From: Plectosphaerella cucumerina
Lineage: Eukaryota; Ascomycota; Sordariomycetes; Glomerellales; Plectosphaerellaceae
NCBI GenBank assembly: GCA_020746995.1
Contig: JAGPXD010000003.1
Span: 2,170,001-2,234,000, forward strand
Length of the DNA stretch: 64,000 nucleotides
Direction of reading: 5' to 3'
The first letter of the stretch is position 1; each line of letters starts with the position of its first letter. Positions 44,601-54,285 of this stretch are shown here, piece after piece. The position numbers and the translations under genes were made by a program. The notes beneath the pieces are model-generated. The model did not search any database. It saw nothing but the letters and a program-made list of their open reading frames with translations, and was not told where the DNA came from.

Positions 44601-45415
44601 CTGAAAGCGCTTATTTCTCTTGGAGATTTTTCGGGCCGATGGGTCCGCCAGATGATTGCGGATGTAAGTCTGGAGGACCGAGAAGGCGGTGTCGACAGAT
44701 TCCTCTTTCGCGTCAATGAAGCGATCGGGGTCGATGCTGCGTGCCTTTTCGAGATTCTCCCGAAGTCGCTCGGGATCTTTGAGCATGCGCAACCAGTCCA
44801 AGGCCAGGCGAGGCTCGGAGACCTCGACGGAGATTTGCAGAGGGCAATTGCCAACAGAGCAATAGTACTCCGCGCGGCAAAGAAGGGGGTAGGTTGGCGA
44901 CCTCTTCTCTTGAACCTGTTCGCGGGTCCATGGCGTGGAGGGGACGATGTGATGGGCCAGTCTGGCATGCTCCGGCGCGGGAAATTCGATGATGCTGAAC
45001 GTGTACTTGGGACAGCCGGCGTTGCAAAGATGTTCTGTGTCGTCCTCACCTCCGTTGACTCGCACAACAAAGTGATGATCGCATTGCCGGCAGACGAGCG
45101 AGAGGACGGTGGAAGTGACCTGCAGTTCAGGCGTGGTCTGGTTCTGGATGACGACAAAGTCGTGCACATGAGTACTTTGGCTGGTTTGGCCATCCAGACG
45201 GGCCGTGATGCTGTGGGCGGCCTCAGCCTCGATCTCGGGGATCAGTCGAGATGCGAGGTCCGCGATCCATCGAGGAGCCAGGCGGCCTAAGCAGGTTAGC
45301 AAGACAAACAATAGCCAATGGACCTTCACCCGGTGACTGCCCGACAATACATCGAACGTCAGGGGAGAGAAATGCGCTTACCAGATACATCTGGACGGGG
45401 CTTCGAGCCAGCCAT
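41662..45415 (-). CDS. UBP2: UBP2-like ubiquitin carboxyl-terminal hydrolase (USP family)
   Basis: Three exons (45382-45415, 43797-45286, 41662-43746) give 1202 residues, close to the yeast Ubp2 length. The tiny first exon MAGSKPRPDVSG was chosen because it alone keeps the frame into RLAPRWIADLASRL. The second exon carries Cys pairs (CRQCDHHF, CSVGNC, CRACP) and the long N-terminal region typical of Ubp2. The catalytic USP domain starts at GLYNIGNTCYMNSAM with nucleophile Cys about residue 563; the His box is HSGQMSAGHYWNWIHD (about 1070), followed by WLKFNDDKVTEV. A long charged insertion rich in Asp/Glu/Val separates the two halves. Ubp2 trims Lys63-linked ubiquitin chains and opposes the Rsp5 ligase in membrane-protein sorting; that role here is by analogy. 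The C-terminus is Asp/Ser-rich and ends DKTPSA. Confidence 0.9.
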
Positions 45416-47345
45416 GTCTGTGCGAGCGTGCTACACTCGGGACGTGTCAGCTTGTAATTACGCAAGGTTTGAAGCGCCTTCGCGTTTGCCGCTGGTCTAG
45501 GCAAGACAAAGGCAAGAGAATCTGACGATGCCATGCGAGCTCAGGAGATGGGAAAGAAGGTATGTGGTTGGTCTTAAGGGGCATGCAAACACTGGTGGAT
45601 GCCAGGTTTGGCTTGGAGATGCACTTACCGAGCAGGCTGTTTCTCTGATTGCTTTTTGAAGCAAGAGGAACGCCTACTGTCAGAAATGACAGCCGCCTTC
45701 GAAGAGAGGCGGCTGCTGATGCTGCTTGCGAATGCTTGATGCTGATACAGTTGAAGGGCAGATGAACTAGAGGTGGTGATGAACCAAGGGTGGGAGAAGG
45801 ACCCTGGGGAGGTTTGCAAGAAGAAATTTTCGTGAGAAAACCCAAATGAGAAGGAGGAGGGTAAGTGTGGGAGCACCTTGACGGTACGGGGGTCGTCGGG
45901 GGTCGTCGGGGGTCGTCGACAGTCGGCGGGGGTCGCAGCTTAGGGCTGGGGAGCTGTCGACAGCCGTGGGGCTCTGTATGAAGCTGTCGATGCCCGTAGG
46001 AGTCTCCAACAGTAACCTCCGGGTGCGGTTTTAGTGTCCAAGTCCACAAGGAAGGCACACCGGCGAATGAGAGGCCAGTCGAACCCTGCACTCTTTGACA
46101 GACCAGCAGCCTTCGATATCCTCAGCTGAGCAGTTTTCGAACCAGCAAAAGCCCTAAGTAAGGGTCCTTCAGGAGCCGTGTCGTGACGCGAGCCCAAGCC
46201 AGTCGAACCGAGGTTATACCCTCCAACAGCAAATGTTTGTCTTGAACGGTGGAAGTTGTAACGTTCTTGGAGAGAGATCGGGGCCACAAGCGGGCCAAGA
46301 GATGCGGCAACGTCAAGGAACGGGGTCGAGAGCACCACCCAACAAGCGTGAACGTGACTCGCAGAACATGCGTCTTGTAGATATGATGGGCTGGGGATGC
46401 GACAGAGGGACTGGATCGGAGGCGGTCGTAGCAAAGGAGCGCGAATGCTGTGTTCTCGTCAGCCCTTGCCCATGACGTGGGGTGCCTTTGCCTCAAGGAT
46501 AACAAGCAGCACAACAAGCTACAGACAATGATACTGACAATCAGAGACGAGTTGGCAACTCAAGGCTTGGTTTACGCCAGCAGAGCTCTTTGGACACACT
46601 CGACAAGGTTCCCCCACCAGCAAGGAAGACTTTGGGAGCAGCAAACGGCGCGTTGTAACAGAGGTTGGACATCAAACACAAACAAGCCAGAGGTTCGAAA
46701 ACAGGGTCTATCCACCGAGATGTTGTCTTGAGTCGTTGCGATGTGAGGGTGGTTGTCCTCGTGGAGAGGAAGTGGCAGAAGACAGACCAGACCCAAACGC
46801 AGAGGCGAAACCACACAATGACAAAGCTACGTAGGTACCTATCAACTGACAAGGCAAGCTGACGTAGCCTCGTGCCGCCACCACAAGGCGTCGAATGAGC
46901 TTCGCCTCATCGACCGGGAGCTCCTGCACGGACCAGATGATCAGCTCTTAGTCATCACATGGACTGGGGAACATGCAGAGCTCGGGTCATGTCGGTGAGG
47001 TGCGTGATGCTGTGAACCCTGACGGCTTTTCCGGCTTGACAGAGCAGTTCAGTTGATACTATTCGTGTTTCCAGACACTGGGAACGGGTGCAGTGCTACA
47101 TAGCCGTCGAGCTCTGTGATAGCCTCTCCGAATCATGCCCTCTTACCACCGAGACTGACCTTACCTTTGCTTGCCCCCCAATTGGCCACTCACCGACTTC
47201 CCCATCATCTGTCTCACGTGACCCATCGACGGGGCTCGTCCAATGACTGGTGTCCAATTGACCTCAAACCTGCGAACTTGCCGAACCAAAGCTTCTTGCT
47301 TCTCCCCTGCCAAATAAACCACTCCCGACGACGCGACCAACCACC
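45416..47345. other. Intergenic region between divergently oriented genes
   Basis: Promoters of the UBP2-like gene (minus) and the complex I subunit gene (plus), plus GTCGTCGG repeats at 45888. Frames in this stretch overlap one another and look random. No gene or RNA recognised. Confidence 0.5.
45888..45936. repeat. 10-bp minisatellite (GGTCGTCGGG), degenerate after three copies
   Basis: Units at 45891, 45901 and 45911, followed by related AGTCGGCGGG and GGTCGC, about 470 bp upstream of the UBP2-like ATG. Confidence 0.85.
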
Positions 47346-48134
47346 ATGGCCGGCGACGATCACGCTCACCACCCGTCAGACGCCATCAAGGCTGGTCTGC
47401 AAGCCTCCGCCGTCGTCGGCACGACCGGCTTCTTCATCTCGGCCGTCCAGAACGCCCTGCACAAGAACAACATTGGCGCCCTTGCCGTCTTCACCCGCAG
47501 TGGAGGCAACATCGCTGTCTTTGGTATGGGAATCAATTGGCACTAGGCGTGTCGCTTTCGGGGTTGGGAACATTCTGCTGACTGCATATGACAGCGATCG
47601 CTGGTGGTGCCTACGGTTTCTCCCGCGCCGCGGCTGGCAACCTGAGGAAGAAGGATGATGCGATCAACACAGCGATTGGCGGTTTCCTCGCCGGTTCTAT
47701 CCTCGGCATGACAAGTATGTACTCCCTAAAACCAGCGCGACAAGGAGGCAGCGAATGCTAACAATGCTACCGCAGGAAAACGCCTCCCCGCCGTCCTCGG
47801 CATCGGCTCCCTTGCCGCCGTGACCCTGGGTGTCTTCGACGTCACCGGCTCTCGCCTGCGCGGCTGGCAAGATCGCCCCGAGGAGGACGAGTTCGAGAGG
47901 AAGATGAGGCTCCGCGCCAACAGGAGGCGGCCGATTGAGGAGACCATTGCGGAGATTGGCGAGGGACGTGGTGAGTACTCCCACGATATCGGCACATCGC
48001 CCACAATACTGACCAGCCCCACCACAGGCATCAAGCCCGAGGGCTACGAGGAGCGGAGGCGCCAGCGTCTCTTTGAGAAGTACGGTGTCGAGATCAACCC
48101 CGTCAGCGCGACGAGCGGCGAGGCATCCGACTAG
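47346..48134 (+). CDS. Mitochondrial complex I subunit, NDUFA11/B14.7 type (Neurospora 21.3 kDa-b-like)
   Basis: Four exons (47346-47523, 47595-47714, 47776-47970, 48028-48134) give 199 residues; every intron ends in an AG after a plausible branch. The protein has the Tim17-like four-helix pattern: SAVVGTTGFFISAVQNAL, FTRSGGNIAVFAIAGGAYGF, INTAIGGFLAGSILG and LPAVLGIGSLAAVTLGVFDV, with GxxxG-type packing. It matches fungal NADH:ubiquinone oxidoreductase 21.3 kDa subunits, which help hold the membrane arm of respiratory complex I together in the inner mitochondrial membrane. Like other members of this family it lacks a cleavable targeting peptide. The C-terminus (ERRRQRLFEKYGVEI) is matrix- or intermembrane-type soluble. 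Just downstream lies a snoRNA array that could share its transcript. Confidence 0.9.
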
Positions 48135-48386
48135 AGTTGAAGAGACATGCAAGCGTTTCCATTTGTTGTACATACCATCGCCCCGGACCACGGGCGGCAA
48201 GGAGGGATGGAGTTCTAGGTCAGACAGAATTCCAAAGCTGTATTATTTCTTACCCAGCACTCCGCCTGCGAGGGCGGGGTGGCCGGCTTGACGGATGTGA
48301 TCCGATCTGGGTGCTCTTGTTGCAGCATGTCTGCCCAACTCTTCAAAGGTATGTTCCCCCTCCTCACATCTCACCCCTACCCTTTC

Positions 48387-48463
48387 ATGATGAAACCCTA
48401 GCTTCAGAGGCTGTTTATGATTTTGTATGATTATACCAATCACCGTTCTATCTTTTTTTCTGA
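48387..48463 (+). ncRNA. C/D-box snoRNA, array copy 1
   Basis: Box C ATGATGA at 48387-48393 and box D CTGA at 48460-48463, core 77 nt. An internal TTATGAT is a candidate C' box. The conserved block GCTTCAGAGGCTGTTTATGA and the antisense-type block CACCGTTCTATC before box D are shared by all four copies. C/D snoRNAs guide ribose 2'-O-methylation, mainly of rRNA; the target was not identified. Confidence 0.75.
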
Positions 48464-48579
48464 TCCAACCCAACCACTACTTCTCATCTCCGCTCAACCG
48501 TCATGGAATCTTGCTAACTTGAGATTCCAAGGTACTACGCACTCGCCCTCCACCTGGCTCCGTTCTCTCCTTCAACTTC

Positions 48580-48657
48580 ATGATGAAACCCTAGCTTCAG
48601 AGGCTGTTTATGATCTATTATGATTATACCCATCACCGTTCTATCTTTTTTTTCTGA
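48580..48657 (+). ncRNA. C/D-box snoRNA, array copy 2
   Basis: Box C ATGATGA at 48580-48586 and box D CTGA at 48654-48657. Differs from copy 1 at only a few positions, mostly between the two conserved blocks and in the T run before box D. Confidence 0.75.
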
Positions 48658-48780
48658 CACCAATTTCACAAACCCTTCCATCCCATCCTTCCACTCTGTG
48701 GGCTGAATGTTTGCTGACTCGAGTCTTCAGGTACATACACTCTAGGTCGCCAACGCAGTCCATCCCTCTCTCATATCACC

Positions 48781-48855
48781 CTGATGAAAACCAAGCTTCA
48801 GAGGCTGTTTATGATCTAATGATTATACCAATCACCGTTCTATCTTTCTTTCTGA
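48781..48855 (+). ncRNA. C/D-box snoRNA, array copy 3
   Basis: Box C CTGATGA at 48781-48787 (first base C instead of A) and box D CTGA at 48852-48855. It carries AAAACCAAGC where the other copies have AAACCCTAGC, so the guide segment next to box C has diverged. Confidence 0.75.
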
Positions 48856-48970
48856 CACCAATCCTCTTTCTCAAGCTCAGTCGACAGTTTGTGGGTTGAA
48901 TCTTTGCTGACTTTTGGTGTGAAGGTACAAATCTAGCCACGGCACACTCCCCGTCACCCCTCTCAACCAC

Positions 48971-49043
48971 CTGATGAAACCCTAGCTTCAGAGGCTGTTT
49001 ATGATCTAATGATTATACCATCACCGTTCTATCTTTCTTCTGA
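48971..49043 (+). ncRNA. C/D-box snoRNA, array copy 4
   Basis: Box C CTGATGA at 48971-48977 and box D CTGA at 49040-49043; the shortest core (73 nt), with the conserved GCTTCAGAGGCTG and CACCGTTCTATC blocks intact. Confidence 0.75.
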
Positions 49044-49370
49044 CACATACCTTACATCGACTTTCTTACGAGCAACCTTTCAGTGCTTCTACTAACCGAA
49101 GAAACAGGCACAGCAACGAGTACGTCCAGGTTGTCGCTGCGGGAGAAAGGATTTGGAGCATATCACACCAGCTGGATCAACTCAGACATCTGGATGGTCA
49201 AATACATTGCGTCATTTTGACAGTACCTAAGCAAATGTGCCATCTGCCTGTGCCACCCCTAAAGTCTGTCCCTTGATGTACACTGAAAATCAAAACGCCT
49301 GCCGGGATCGCCGTCCGAAAAGCCAGTTCCGAATTGGTATCACACAAGGCCTGTACACGCCGGCTCCCCC

Positions 49371-52253
49371 TCAGAGAGTCTTGATCGACTGGAAGAAGGG
49401 GTTCGCCAGCAGCGCCTGGTCGGCATTGACCAGCTCCTTCAGCTTGGCGACCATGTCCTGCTTGGACATCTTGCCGGCCCTGACCTCGTCCTTCCACTTG
49501 ACCAGGACGTCCTTGAGCATAGCGCTGCCCTGCTCGACGTCCTCCTTGCTGTACTTCGTGTGGAGGTCCTCGTGCTTGGACGTAAAGTCCTCCAGCTCGT
49601 CGGCCTTGCGCTTGGCCATGCGCACCACCTTTTCCGGGAACTGCACCAGCTCGGCGACGTGGATGCCGAAGCTCTGGTCGCAAATGCCGTCCTCGACCTT
49701 GTAGAGCAGGGTCACCTCGCGCTTCGCCTTGCTGCCGCTGTCGCCTCCTATGTGGGCGGTGACGTGAAGGTTCTTGACCTGGGGGAACTGGTCGGCGAGG
49801 GCCGTGAGCTCGTGGAAGTGCGTCGCGAACATGGCGAAGCAGCCAATCTCCTTAACGATGTGTTCGGAGATGGCCCATGCCAGGCCGAAGCCGTCGTACG
49901 TCGAGGTGCCGCGACCCAGCTCGTCGATAATGATGAGCGACTCGGCGGTGGCCGACTTGAGGATATTTGCCGTCTCGAGCATTTCGGCCATGAAGGTCGA
50001 GACGCCCTTGAGCTGTGAGTCGCTGGCTCCGACACGGGCGAGGATGGAGTCGTAGATGGTCATCTCCGCCTCGGCGCAGGGCACGAAGCAGCCGACTTGC
50101 GCCATGAGAGCAATAACGCCGATCTGGCGGATGTATGTGGACTTTCCGCCCATGTTGGGTCCGGTGATGATCAGGAAAGAGGATTTGTCTCTTGTCAGCT
50201 CCACGTCGTTGGTGATGAACTGCAGGTCTTCCTGCACCTCGAGGCAGGGATGGCGAGCCTCCTTCAGGATGGTCTGGCCCTGGCCCCGCTCGTGAATCTT
50301 TGGGCGCACATACGCCGTAGGCGCGTGGACCGAGCAGTGGGCAAAGGAGACTATCACGTCCATGTGAGCAAGGACGCCGGCCAGCCTGTTGATGACGGGG
50401 CAATAGGAGGAGGCGACGCCGACGACCTCGTTGACAAGACTGGCCTGCGTCCGGTTGTAGTTCTGAGAGAGCTGGTCATACTCGCGGCGAAGGTTTTGGA
50501 GGTTCTTAGTCGTGAAATAGACGCCGTTCTTCTGAGTAGAGCACTCCTGGTATCCCGACTTGTTGCGGATGCAGCCGGCCTCCTGTCGTGTGAGGCGCAG
50601 GCAGTAACCGTGGACCTTGTGGTTCTCGAGGAAGATCTTCTTGCTCTTCTCCTGGCCCAGATCGTGAGCGGCCTCGTCAAACTCCTGCTCGATGCCCTTC
50701 ATGGCCCGGTCCAGCTTCTTGCGGATGATCCGAAGACTGTCATCGAACTCGGGCTTTATGATGTACTCGTGGTTCTCCAGAGCGTCCAGGTCAACTGTGG
50801 TTTCAACCATCTCCTGAAGCTTGACAAGGCTGTTGGAGAGTTCACGAAGATTATCCGTGTACGCCCGGTCCAGTGGGTCCTTGTACTGCTCGTCCATGAC
50901 ACCCTCAAGGGTGCCGAGGATGCCGGGGAGCCGGATGACGACCTGGTACGCGCGCACAACGTCCTCCAGCGTCGCCTTCTTGCGCTGGAAGCGCTTGGAA
51001 AGCCGGTACAGGTCGGGGATGGACTTGAGATGCGTCTCCTGCATACTCTGTCGGAGCTCGGTGTCAACGGCGAACGACTCGACGAGCTGCTGCCGCTTCT
51101 CAATATCCTCCCTGTCCATGAGGGGCTGCTTCAGCCACTGCGCCAACAGCCTGCTGCCCAGAGGCGTCTTGCAGTGGTTCAGGAGGCCGTAAAGGCTCAT
51201 GTTTTTGGAGCCGTCCCGGGCAGTGGGCATCAGGTTCAGTGCCCGGAGGGCCGCCGCGTCCAGCTTCATATATTGGGCAAGATCATGCTGGTAGATTTGA
51301 TATTGGCCAAAGTTGGAAGGGTCTTGCAGCAGGCCCAGGTACTTGATGAGAGCGGCCGCAGCCCCCATGGCGAGGTTCAGCTCACATAGCGGCAGCAGCG
51401 AGGCGGCCTTTTCATCTTTGAGCAGCCGGGTCAGGTCCTGCTCGACGTCTCTGCTGGCGAACTCGGAGCCCGGTCGCTCCGAGACAGAGACACCGCAGTT
51501 GTTCAGCACCTGCCGCAGCTTGACGAGTTCAGGGTCCTTGTCCTTCTCTGACTTGTCGACCTGGATGAGGCACTCCTTGATGCCAAGTTGGATCAGGAGA
51601 GCCTCGAAGTTGGAGTAGAGGTCGTTGTCGAGGAACTCGCCGATTCCAAGCTCTCGGACGCTCGAATCGGCAAAGCAGACTCCGACAGTCCGCGATTCTG
51701 ATGCCTTGGTGGAGATCTTGACGGTGAGGATCATGGGCGCTGCCTCAAAGTGGCCGCCGAGATCCTCCTCCACCTCTTGGATGTTTCCCGGAGACGCCTG
51801 CTTGGCGACTTTCCAGTTCATGCGGCCGCCTGAGCTTTCGAGGATCTCGATTCGCTTGCCGAGTCTGTACAGTGCTTCTCGGAGGAATTGTCGGAAGACC
51901 GTCACGGTCATCGTCACCGACGCCAGGCCGGTCTTATCATCCCGGCCGAGTTGGCGAATGACCGATGTTGTCTTGTACACCTGTGGCGAGTCAGCGTCGT
52001 ATCTAAAATGGAGGGTGTATACCCTAGGCTTGACATACTGTCTTTGCGATGTATGTTGCGTCTTCTCCGTGGGCTGTGTACCAGTCACCCCTGTCGAAAA
52101 TGCGGATGGTATCCTCGTGGGCTGTCGGTAGGCTCTTGTAGAATCGAATGAAGCCGTGCTCATCATCGAGCTATCCCGAACGAATTAGTCTGCGAAGCTT
52201 TGTGCCGAGCGGAAGCGAACGGTTCGTACCTTTAGCTCTGGCCTTGAAGACAT
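49371..52253 (-). CDS. MSH2: DNA mismatch repair protein Msh2
   Basis: Three exons (52230-52253, 52039-52170, 49371-51980) give 921 residues, beginning MSSRPELK|LDDEHGFIRFYKSLP, as in other Msh2 proteins. The MutS order is intact: mismatch-binding-like domain I, connector, lever/core helices, clamp, then the ATPase with Walker A GPNMGGKSTYIRQIG (about residue 660), signature STFMAEMLETA, Walker B IIIDELGRGTST and the THFHEL motif, ending in a helix-turn-helix dimerisation tail. Msh2 pairs with Msh6 or Msh3 to recognise mismatches and small loops after replication in the nucleus. Two short introns at the 5' end are typical. It is divergent from TRM10, with a shared intergenic region of under 600 bp. 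Confidence 0.97.
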
Positions 52254-52840
52254 GTTGACTGAGGAAGGTACGGGCAAGCGCCTCGTTGCGGGAGTGGTGG
52301 TGGGCTGCCACGGAGATTCCGGGGAGAAAGGGGGGTGAAAGCTAAGAGGGTTTGGCAAAAGGAGAAGGAACGAATTCAGACAAAATTGTGATGTGTCCGG
52401 GAGGCGTGCAGCTTCACGAGGTTGATACTATGTTGGAGGCATAGCAACGGGGGAGTGGCGTCGCGTCTTCACTTTCCATTAAACTTGGGAGACGCGACGT
52501 GACGCATGGAACTAGCTCGAATACGGCAATTCCCGTCTCACCGCCCCATCCGTGTCCAGCAGCAGACAGGCCAACAGAACGTGGGGTTGCACACCTTCGG
52601 GACAGATTCGTAAGTCAGAAGGTCGTAAATGAGAGCGCAGATCATATTTGTCCCATCTGGATGCTTCTGCGGCCATTAACAAAGGGTGCAAGACTGCTTC
52701 TCGCGCCGTTGGGGCGCGTTCGGGTCGAGTCGACGAGTCTCTCATTCTGCCGGGAAGCTGCAGCGAAGCAATTTTTATCCAGCCGTCCCCCACCTTCAAA
52801 GCTTCCGATTACCTTTGCGACAGGACATCACCCGACACAG
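52254..52840. other. Divergent promoter region of MSH2 and TRM10
   Basis: 587 bp between two start codons. The TRM10 frame remains open upstream to 52499, but conserved protein does not begin until well after 52841. No clear TATA box, as expected for housekeeping genes; CGCGACG/ACGCGA-like motifs near 52465-52505 (GCGTCGCGTC and GACGCGACGTGACGC) resemble MluI cell-cycle box cores. Confidence 0.4.
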
Positions 52841-54142
52841 ATGGATCCCACAGCCTCAGATCAGACTGCGCAGCTTCCGCAAGAAGCCCCGGCTCCGACG
52901 AGCAATGCTCACGACACAGTCGATGCCTCCTCGGGCAGCAATGGCTTGCCGACATCAACGGGGGTTGAGGGAGGGGTCGAGAGCAATGCGCCCGACACCA
53001 CCATGACCTCAACCGAGCCAAAGACCTCAACAGACCCCAGCACCGAAACAGTCCCTGCCGAAGAGCCCAAGATGTCAAAAGGTCAACTCCGACGACTGAA
53101 GCGCCAGGCCGCATGGGAGGACAAGCGCGAGGACCGCAAGCGCAAGCGCAAAGACAAGCGACACGAGCGACAAGCACGAAAACGCGACGAAAAGGCCGCC
53201 CTCATCGCCGAGGCCGAGGCGGCGGGCATCGACCCCGCGACGGTCCTGCACAAGCCCCCACCCAAGCCGCCGGTGCGCGTGCCCGTCGGCATCATCGTCG
53301 ACTGCGACTTCGAGAAGTACATGATGGAGGGCGAGCGCATTTCTCTGGCGAGCCAGGTCACACGGTGCTACAGCGACAACCGCAAGGCCAAGGTCCAGGC
53401 GCACCTCTATGTCAGCTCGTTCGGCGGCGAGATGAAGGAGAGGTACGAGACCATTCTCGGCAACCAGCATGTGCAGTGGAAGGCGATCAAGTTCTCCGAA
53501 AGCGACTTTATCGAGACGTCGCGCGTCGCTATGGAGGCGATGAAGGCCGATGCCGCCGGCGAGATGATCGAGCCGCTCCGGGGCCCCGCCGACGGCAGGC
53601 CCGCTATGGCCATTGACTCGATGAGCGGCGGGCCCAGGGCCGAGCCCGAGGCAGAGCCGGCGGAGGACGTCAAGAACATTGTCTACCTGTCGTCAGACTC
53701 GCCGTACACCCTGGAGAGGCTGGAGCCCAACACGTGCTACATCATCGGCGGTCTCGTGGACAAGAACCGGGAAAAGGGCCTGTGCCACAGGAGGGCGCGG
53801 GAAAAGGGCATCCGCACCGCCAAGCTCCCCATCGGTGATTACCTGGAGATGGCGAGCCGGCGGGTGCTGGCTACGAACCACGTGGTGGAGATAATGATCC
53901 GGTGGCTCGAGTCGGGTGACTGGGCCAAGGCGTTCCTCGAGGTTATCCCCAAGCGCAAGGGTGGCAAGCTGAGGGGAGAGGCGGGCGAGCAGAGCGTTGC
54001 TGACGAGGACGAGAGCCGTCTGGAAGAGGAAGATGAGGACGGTGATGCTGCTGATGGTGATGAGGACGAGGTGATGACCTCGGCAGACGTTGCCAATGAG
54101 GGCGATGCGCAGACAAGCGTCCCCGTCACTGGGACTTCATGA
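52841..54142 (+). CDS. TRM10: tRNA (guanine(9)-N1)-methyltransferase Trm10
   Basis: An intronless frame of 433 residues from ATG 52841 (MDPTASDQTAQ). A low-complexity Ser/Thr N-terminus leads to SKGQLRRLKRQAAWEDKRED and a strongly basic Arg/Lys helix for tRNA binding. The SPOUT catalytic domain runs from PVGIIVDCDFEKYM (about residue 147) through SQVTRCYSDNRKA, IVYLSSDSPYTLERL, YIIGGLVDKNREKG and KLPIGDYLEMASRRVLATNHV. The knot region with GGLVDKNR and the Asp that acts in catalysis is intact. It uses S-adenosylmethionine to methylate N1 of G9 in tRNAs. The acidic tail is typical of fungal versions. It converges on the primase gene, about 140 bp apart. Confidence 0.96.
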   Translation: MDPTASDQTAQLPQEAPAPTSNAHDTVDASSGSNGLPTSTGVEGGVESNAPDTTMTSTEPKTSTDPSTETVPAEEPKMSKGQLRRLKRQAAWEDKREDRKRKRKDKRHERQARKRDEKAALIAEAEAAGIDPATVLHKPPPKPPVRVPVGIIVDCDFEKYMMEGERISLASQVTRCYSDNRKAKVQAHLYVSSFGGEMKERYETILGNQHVQWKAIKFSESDFIETSRVAMEAMKADAAGEMIEPLRGPADGRPAMAIDSMSGGPRAEPEAEPAEDVKNIVYLSSDSPYTLERLEPNTCYIIGGLVDKNREKGLCHRRAREKGIRTAKLPIGDYLEMASRRVLATNHVVEIMIRWLESGDWAKAFLEVIPKRKGGKLRGEAGEQSVADEDESRLEEEDEDGDAADGDEDEVMTSADVANEGDAQTSVPVTGTS

Positions 54143-54285
54143 CGATAGCCATCGCATCAAAAGCTGGAAATTGAACATGAATCTTGTTGAACCCAGCTCG
54201 CAGCGAACCATCCCAGGTGCCAATGCCACTATACCCTGACCACAACCCAAAGCGCCTGCAACGCCGTGCCCTTGTGTACCTTTCA

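Larger units (their letters stand above)
48135..49370 (+). other. Non-coding host region of a tandem snoRNA array
   Basis: No protein frame survives here. The + strand shows a chain of intron signals around four snoRNA cores. There is a donor GTATGT at 48349; then branch, acceptor and donor sets at 48511-48533 (TTGCTAACTT, CCAAG|GTACT), 48711-48732 (TTGCTGACTC, TTCAG|GTACA) and 48904-48926 (TTGCTGACTT, GAAG|GTACA); and a final branch CTACTAAC with acceptor ACAG ending 49107. Each intron holds one snoRNA. The transcript may be independent or a 3' extension of the complex I gene. Sequence from 49108 to 49370 may be its last exon and the MSH2 3' flank. Confidence 0.6.

Noticed and set aside
44406..45290. 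294-codon + strand frame
   Set aside because: Antisense shadow of the UBP2-like second exon.
45223..45534. MASSDSLAF... frame as first exon of the UBP2-like gene
   Set aside because: Its phase does not fit the next exon at the only good acceptor; the ATG at 45415 in another frame does.
50097..51389. 430-codon + strand frame
   Set aside because: Antisense shadow of MSH2.
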